From the IMG/VR virus record IMGVR_UViG_3300009000_000007, positions 1-50,268 of that record: a stretch of 50,268 nt of DNA, one strand, 5' to 3'. The notes beneath the pieces are model-generated. The model did not search any database and was not told where the DNA came from. It worked only from the letters and a program-made list of their open reading frames with translations. This DNA comes from a virus. Every line of letters begins with the position of its first letter. The first letter of the stretch is position 1. Made by a program: the position numbers and the translations under genes. Positions 44,514-50,268 of this stretch are shown here, one piece after another.

Positions 44514-46145
44514 TTGACCACTCGAAGCAGCACGGGCTTCAGTGCTTCCATCGAGAACAAAGCCTTTAGTGGTTGTTAGACGAATGTGAGTTCCGTCTGG
44601 GTAGACATCCTGAACGTAGTAATAATCTTGAGGTGTCTCTGATGTTGTAAAGGCTCCCCCAGCCGGATACGAATACAAAACCATGTCTGCTTCTTCAAAG
44701 TCATGTCCCGGTACAGCGAGAATGTCTTTATCAAGAGAAACTGATACGGCGGTTAGGGTCTGCGTCCCTGTTCCTCCAGAGATTGCAGTAAGCGTTGCCC
44801 CGTCTGGTGTGTCTGTAATGTTGATAACACTGGCAGATGGGTTTGTGGCTGTCACCCAATAAGTGGTGTTGTTTGTTAGGCCAGTGGCAGCAGCACCATC
44901 TGTGCTGTAGAAAACCATCTGTCCAGCAGGCCAGTTGCTGTCACCGCTCAAAGCAATGTTGCCTAGACCACTAATGCTGTTAATTGTGAATGTGGCACCC
45001 TCAGAATTGTCTGCATCAAACTCGAAAGCGGTACCCCGAGATAGTTCTACGGAAATTTGAGTATCAAAATCTTGGTTATTACCAGAGAACTCTGCAACTA
45101 AATCTGCAATCTGGAATGTTCCAGTCATTGCTGACGTAATATCAATTACATCACCGTTAGGGACCTCGCTGACCGTGAAAGTCGAGAGAGAAGCACCGAG
45201 AGCATCTACTCCCTTAAGGAAGACAACACCACGAGGTTTGTTTGCGAAGTACCCGCTAGAAGCTGTTACATCGTAGTAAAGAGGTGTTCCAATAGTCCGA
45301 CCATCAAAATTTTCAGTCGTATGTCCGACGGTAATTGTGTTGTTTTCGAGGCTCACACCAGCAATCGGGCTCCCAGCCACATCGGCTGGCAAACTAGCCG
45401 TTCTGTTGGAAAAATCGTAGTTTTGAGAGTCTACGGTGTTTGAAGCGTCAAAAATACGAGCAGTTGCGTTATTACTCGAATCGAAAGTGCTAGACGCCGT
45501 ATTCGTTGAATCAAACTCTTGAGAAATCGTAGAGTTTAGGTTCAAAAAATAGAAAGGTGTGTTTACCCCAAACCCGTGAGGGCTTTCTGTTGTAACAGTC
45601 AGAGTAGAGGGGGTACCTGCATCAGTTACAAGACCATGCGAATCAGCAATACGAATCTGCGAGCCTTGGAAGAACTCACCAGTCACAATTGAGGTATACA
45701 AATCCTCAATAGCTGCTGTAAAGAACTGATTCTCTTTGGCTAGATAAGTAAAGGTTCTGGCTGTAGGAACCGAGTTGATGATGTAGGCACCGTCGGCTGT
45801 TAGTGACTTTGTTCCATTTACGTTGATAGGAATACCAACAGAAAGACCGTGGTCAAGGCTTGTTGTAACGGTCACTTCTCGGGAACCTTGAATTGTATTA
45901 ATTGACGAGATATTGGGAATCGTCGTGTCACCCGACTTCGAGAAGAACGAAGGGGTGTTGTTGATTAGCTCTAGAGTCTCCCATTTAGTGGGCTGAAGAC
46001 CATACTCAAAGTCGGTGTCAATGAGGTTGGCTGGCGTGGAGACACGGAGTTTAGTTACCGGGTCAACAAACTCTTTCGGGAACGAGATTTCGCCACCAGT
46101 GCCACCACCAGTGCCCCCGCTACTACCACCAAGAAAACCCGGCAT
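43671..46145 (-). CDS. Tail protein with FCCH-like modules and fibrinogen-like C-terminus
   Basis: An 824-residue protein. After a short Gly-rich start, residues about 25-70 (FVDPVTKLRVSTPANLIDTD, then F-E-Y-G-L-Q-P-T-K-W-E) match a segment common in marine phage structural proteins. Then there are FCCH-like modules (VTTSLDHGLSVGIPINV, VTTESPHGFGVNTPFYF) and I-G-G-L-T-like modules. From about residue 545, SGTYWIKPPGG and then DLEGGGWTQIM are the start of a fibrinogen C-terminal-like domain, a lectin fold that binds acetylated sugars in animals; G-F-K-I-L-S-D-R and a Gly/Asn-rich end complete it. Several aromatic and Cys positions of animal fibrinogens are missing. It likely binds host surface sugars. 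GAAAGAGG precedes its ATG. Confidence 0.75.
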   Translation of the reverse strand: MPGFLGGSSGGTGGGTGGEISFPKEFVDPVTKLRVSTPANLIDTDFEYGLQPTKWETLELINNTPSFFSKSGDTTIPNISSINTIQGSREVTVTTSLDHGLSVGIPINVNGTKSLTADGAYIINSVPTARTFTYLAKENQFFTAAIEDLYTSIVTGEFFQGSQIRIADSHGLVTDAGTPSTLTVTTESPHGFGVNTPFYFLNLNSTISQEFDSTNTASSTFDSSNNATARIFDASNTVDSQNYDFSNRTASLPADVAGSPIAGVSLENNTITVGHTTENFDGRTIGTPLYYDVTASSGYFANKPRGVVFLKGVDALGASLSTFTVSEVPNGDVIDITSAMTGTFQIADLVAEFSGNNQDFDTQISVELSRGTAFEFDADNSEGATFTINSISGLGNIALSGDSNWPAGQMVFYSTDGAAATGLTNNTTYWVTATNPSASVINITDTPDGATLTAISGGTGTQTLTAVSVSLDKDILAVPGHDFEEADMVLYSYPAGGAFTTSETPQDYYYVQDVYPDGTHIRLTTTKGFVLDGSTEARAASSGQQILNDNPAATSGTYWIKPPGGTVAYPTYVDMDLEGGGWTQIMKLSYNTLLSPYIGRPGGATHSGAAYTYGSTWDGWAWNQDSDFDTLFSDSSNADFSNVDSFSKLFYQLPFNDVMVVSINDTTKRLGWRHNAQIANMRSVTGGTDLTTYGDQWLFPSVSQLEYSWTRQLELFPGARNYQAQTPTVYGFKILSDRANNYGSINSYMTGGFDTITSNNVTGHGAAMIGMGGTSNTSGRFGGGIGFNYTSNYSFRVGGHFWNNGFNTNVTNYRLFTGLAVFVR

Positions 46146-46184
46146 TATTCATTACCTCTTTCACGCCAAAACAGCCCTACATGT

Positions 46185-46190
46185 AGAATA
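46185..46190 (-). promoter_or_regulatory. -10-like element (TATTCT) upstream of the 824-residue gene
   Basis: TATTCT on the minus strand is 40 bases from the gene's ATG. It overlaps one side of the palindrome CTACATGTAG (46177-46186), which could be an operator. No -35 is seen. Confidence 0.3.
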
Positions 46191-46236
46191 GCACCGCACT
46201 CGCTGTGCGATTTTGCGAATTTATTGGAAAAATTCA

Positions 46237-46887
46237 TTATACGCCTAGCCACCACGCTGTTGATACGGCGTATGTACTCTGAAGACCTCTTGGACCAGTC
46301 GGTCCAGTCTGTCCACCCTGAGTGCGAACGAAAACTCCGTTGTAATAGACATAAGTAATAGCAGTACTTGTGTCAAACCAAGTGTCACCGTCTGTTGCCA
46401 GACCAATATCAGGCTGCTGGGGACTGGCAATAAACTTACCGACAGGACCAGTAGGTCCAGTAGGACCGGGAACTTCAGACTGAGGACCAGTCGAACCGGT
46501 AGGACCAGTTTGCCCACGAGGCCCAGTGGGACCTTGAGGACCAGTTACGTTTGAATCAGCACCTGTGGGACCTGTTACACCTTGAGGACCAATGTCACCT
46601 TGATTACCTTGAGGTCCAGTGGGTCCTTGAACACCAGTTGGACCTGTGGGTCCCTGCGGACCAGCAACGTCAGAAACGGGTCCTGTAGCACCTTGAATAC
46701 CTTGAGGACCTGTGTCACCCTTAGCACCAGTTGCACCTGTTGGTCCTTGAATACCTTGTGGACCCTGAGGACCAGTGGGAGCAGTGCGCTTTAGCTCCCA
46801 AACAGTGCCTGTCCACACCCAAGTGCTGTTTCCAGCGGTGAACTCTTCACCTACAACTGTGGGGGTTGGGAAATCAATTGCTGCCAC
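46237..46887 (-). CDS. Collagen-like fibre (short)
   Basis: A 216-residue fibre that starts at GTG with a strong AAAGGAGGAG. The N-terminus ([18 protein letters not shown], then [12 protein letters not shown]) is paralogous to that of the 627-residue fibre. The middle (about residues 37-150) is a G-P-Q/G-P-T-rich collagen block, and a [16 protein letters not shown] beta module follows. The C-terminus ([18 protein letters not shown]) is short and lacks a head domain, so it may be a truncated or accessory fibre. A TACAAT -10-like hexamer lies 32 bases upstream. Confidence 0.6.
   Translation of the reverse strand: MAAIDFPTPTVVGEEFTAGNSTWVWTGTVWELKRTAPTGPQGPQGIQGPTGATGAKGDTGPQGIQGATGPVSDVAGPQGPTGPTGVQGPTGPQGNQGDIGPQGVTGPTGADSNVTGPQGPTGPRGQTGPTGSTGPQSEVPGPTGPTGPVGKFIASPQQPDIGLATDGDTWFDTSTAITYVYYNGVFVRTQGGQTGPTGPRGLQSTYAVSTAWWLGV
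46435..46775 (-). repeat. Collagen-like triplets in the short fibre
   Basis: About 110 residues of G-x-y, with [12 protein letters not shown] and G-D-T triplets. Q and D in the Y position are more frequent than in the other fibres. Confidence 0.85.
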
Positions 46888-46918
46888 TGTACTCCTCCTT
46901 TCTATCCTCTAAATAATT

Positions 46919-46924
46919 ATTGTA
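46919..46924 (-). promoter_or_regulatory. -10-like element (TACAAT) before the short collagen fibre
   Basis: TACAAT on the minus strand, 32 bases before the GTG start, with AAAGGAGGAG in between. No convincing -35. Confidence 0.35.
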
Positions 46925-46928
46925 CTTT

Positions 46929-47096
46929 TTATGGAATAACTGGTTCTGGGATTCCTGCATTTTTTCTCGCAACATAAGCCTCTGCCCAATTGATTGCTGC
47001 TTCAAGACTTTCCCAAGGACCGCACTCGTCAATAACGTTGTCACCGTACATAATCTGTACAAGTGGGCCATCTGGAATGATTACATATTTAAACAT
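46929..47096 (-). CDS. Small hypothetical protein (55 residues)
   Basis: I set the start at ATG 47096, because the minus strand has AGGAG eight bases upstream and longer frames run into the beta-propeller gene. The 55-residue product begins MFKYVIIPDGPLVQIMYGDN and ends with a helix (SLEAAINWAEAYVARKN). The acidic-then-basic layout is typical of small virion or assembly proteins. Nothing more can be claimed. It lies between the short fibre and the beta-propeller gene. Confidence 0.55.
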   Translation of the reverse strand: MFKYVIIPDGPLVQIMYGDNVIDECGPWESLEAAINWAEAYVARKNAGIPEPVIP

Positions 47097-47107
47097 CTTT
47101 ATATCTC

Positions 47108-48025
47108 CTATACCGAATACGCAATCTTTCCGGAGCCCCCGACAGCAATACCGATACTGTCTTGCAGCAAGACAGCATTGATGTTGTCGAGACCGAAATT
47201 TGAAGGCCGCTGGGTCCACCCAACTCCGCTAAGAGAAGTTGCTAGCTTCCCGGCTGTACCGCCAGCAACATAGCTCTCTGAGTTTGCATCTACGGAAGTA
47301 ATCCTAAAAGCACCAAAAGAAGGAGGTGGGTACACCTGAGTCCACGAGGTTCCGTTAGATGATGTAGCAATCTTTCCGGAGTCACCAACAGCAACAAACT
47401 GAGTCCTGCTTTCGTTGGCTACAACATCGTTGATGGTGTCATAAACAAACGAAGAAGTTCTTTGCGTCCAATCAAGACCGTTTGTTGACGTAGCAAGTTT
47501 TCCGTCGTACCCAACAGCGATAATCAAAGTTTCGGTTGCGTAGACCTCATTTATAAAAGAAGTTCCAAAAGAAGAAGTTCTCAGTACCCACTCAATGCCA
47601 TCAATCGAGGTTGCTAGTTTTCCGGAGCCTCCAACAGCAATCCAAAGCGAAGCAGATGGTGCATAAGTTATTCCTAAAACAGCGCTAGCTCCGAAACCAG
47701 AAGCTCTTAAAGTCCACGTAATTCCATCAGTTGATGTAGCAATTTTTCCAGAACTTCCGCCAATCATGTAAAGACCGTCGTAGTACGCAGAAGAGTAAAT
47801 ATTGCTCGTACTGAAGTTCGATGTTCGAGCAACCCAACTAAACCCACTGTCAGTGGAAGTGGCTACTTTGCCTGAGTTTCCGGCAACAATGTATTGACCA
47901 AAACTGTTGGATGTAATTGTATTGATAGTCGTCGTCCCAAAAGTCGAATCGGCAACCAAAGTCCACCCCGCTGCCACAAAGGGCACGGGGAGGGTTGCGT
48001 GCATCGCATGGGTTGAAATAAGCAT
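47108..48025 (-). CDS. Asp-box beta-propeller protein
   Basis: A 305-residue protein built of repeats of about 43 residues. Each contains G-x-x-G-K-x-A-T-S-T-D-G-x-x-W-T-x-R-T-S-x-F, the Asp-box-like S/T-x-D-x-G-x-x-W motif of BNR/sialidase propellers. Seven G-x-x-G-K motifs are visible, the last at the very C-terminus (GKIAYSV), and the N-terminal G-W-T-L-V-A-D-S-T-F would complete the split blade; I read a seven-bladed propeller. No catalytic sialidase residues are evident, so it is likely a binding head. I place the start at ATG 48025, two bases after the fibre stop; a TTG at 48058 would overlap that gene. Confidence 0.75.
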   Translation of the reverse strand: MLISTHAMHATLPVPFVAAGWTLVADSTFGTTTINTITSNSFGQYIVAGNSGKVATSTDSGFSWVARTSNFSTSNIYSSAYYDGLYMIGGSSGKIATSTDGITWTLRASGFGASAVLGITYAPSASLWIAVGGSGKLATSIDGIEWVLRTSSFGTSFINEVYATETLIIAVGYDGKLATSTNGLDWTQRTSSFVYDTINDVVANESRTQFVAVGDSGKIATSSNGTSWTQVYPPPSFGAFRITSVDANSESYVAGGTAGKLATSLSGVGWTQRPSNFGLDNINAVLLQDSIGIAVGGSGKIAYSV

Positions 48026-48027
48026 GA

Positions 48028-49911
<1,884 letters not shown>

Positions 49912-49920
49912 TATCTACCC

Positions 49921-50268
49921 TTACGTCAAATCTGCTTCGTAGATGAACTGAATCAGAATCTTGTCGTTCACATCGAAAAGGAACGGAGTTGACTCGGTGG
50001 CTGCAACACCTTCGTCAATTGTTGCCGTCTGGCTATGCATGTAACACTGAATTGTGTTGGCAATTCCATTAGTTACGCTAGTAAAAATCGCTGTCCCGAA
50101 GAACTGATTTCCCGGTCCTTCGTTACGCATGACCACTTGACCAACTGGCTGATATGTAGCAGCAACAGCGTCAGTCGGTAGCGAAAAACTGTAAGCACCA
50201 GAACCTCTGTTAAACCCGTTAACAGAGCTTCCACCAGTAATTCGAATTTCCCCGATAACAGTTGCACC
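49921..50268 (-). CDS. Tail fibre C-terminal domain (5' partial)
   Basis: The frame is open from the TAA at 49921 to the edge of the window, giving 115 residues with the start missing. It encodes a beta-rich domain (V-I-G-E-I-R-I-T-G-G-S-S-V-N-G-F-N, then Q-F-F-G-T-A-I-F-T-S-V, then I-Q-C-Y-M-H-S-Q) and ends in L-I-Q-F-I-Y-E-A-D-L-T. The order of strands and Gly/Asn loops resembles receptor-binding tips of other fibres. The missing part probably includes a shaft. It is the first visible gene of the minus-strand adsorption operon. Confidence 0.55.
   Translation of the reverse strand, partial: GATVIGEIRITGGSSVNGFNRGSGAYSFSLPTDAVAATYQPVGQVVMRNEGPGNQFFGTAIFTSVTNGIANTIQCYMHSQTATIDEGVAATESTPFLFDVNDKILIQFIYEADLT

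Noticed and set aside
46190-46236. Weak hairpins (cgcac/gtgcg and gaattt/aaattc) after the short fibre gene
   Set aside because: Stems are five or six bases long and lack a T-run, so I do not call a terminator.
46874-47071. A 65-residue minus-strand frame starting at 47071
   Set aside because: It has no ribosome-binding site and overlaps the 55-residue gene that has one (AGGAG) and a plausible start at 47096.

Overview
The window is part of a tailed double-stranded DNA phage genome that most likely infects an actinobacterium. Two WhiB-like [4Fe-4S] regulators are present, a family restricted to Actinobacteria and their phages, and the capsid, neck and tail proteins look like those of actinobacterial siphoviruses. 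There is no sheath or contractile baseplate gene. A 1189-residue tape measure protein implies a tail of very roughly 180 nm at about 0.15 nm per residue. No integrase, repressor, terminase, portal, tRNA or CRISPR was found, so this is an interior slice of a larger genome and no lysogeny function is visible.

Layout. Plus strand, 1-15849: major capsid C-terminus, a second capsid-like structural protein, major tail protein, head-tail adaptor, a probable tail terminator, an HK97-gp10-like neck protein, tail assembly chaperones joined by a probable -1 frameshift, tape measure, distal tail protein, a second tail-tip protein, an S74-type self-cleaving fibre and two small proteins. Plus strand, 15868-22643: replication and recombination genes (family A DNA polymerase, a deaminase, a RuvC-like nuclease, a SNF2-type helicase, a Cas4/RecB-like Fe-S nuclease, a Sak4-like ATPase and a ssDNA-binding protein). 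This block ends at a strong UUCG hairpin terminator. Plus strand, 22745-26361: a putative glycosyltransferase, small accessory genes and the two WhiB-like proteins.

Minus strand, 50268-26351 (transcribed right to left): an unusually large adsorption module. It has a fibre cut by the window edge, five collagen-like fibres, an Asp-box beta-propeller, an 824-residue protein ending in a fibrinogen-like domain, a 2894-residue fibre with a glycine-rich domain and many small beta repeats, and a subtilisin-like protease. The operon ends with a methyltransferase, a flavin-dependent tryptophan-halogenase homologue and a GT2-TPR glycosyltransferase. The two transcription units converge, and their last genes overlap by 11 bp.

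Two themes stand out. First, one small beta module (core H-G-F...G..V.V.GV...F-G-T..I..VPS...F.Y, related to the domain databases call E1_FCCH) is inserted into the major tail protein, the distal tail protein, the tail-tip protein and two fibre proteins, so it decorates the virion from tube to fibre. Second, the adsorption operon mixes collagen-like shafts with animal-like or enzyme-like heads (fibrinogen-like, cupredoxin-like, propeller, subtilase) and ends in a halogenase, methyltransferase and glycosyltransferase cassette whose substrate is unknown.
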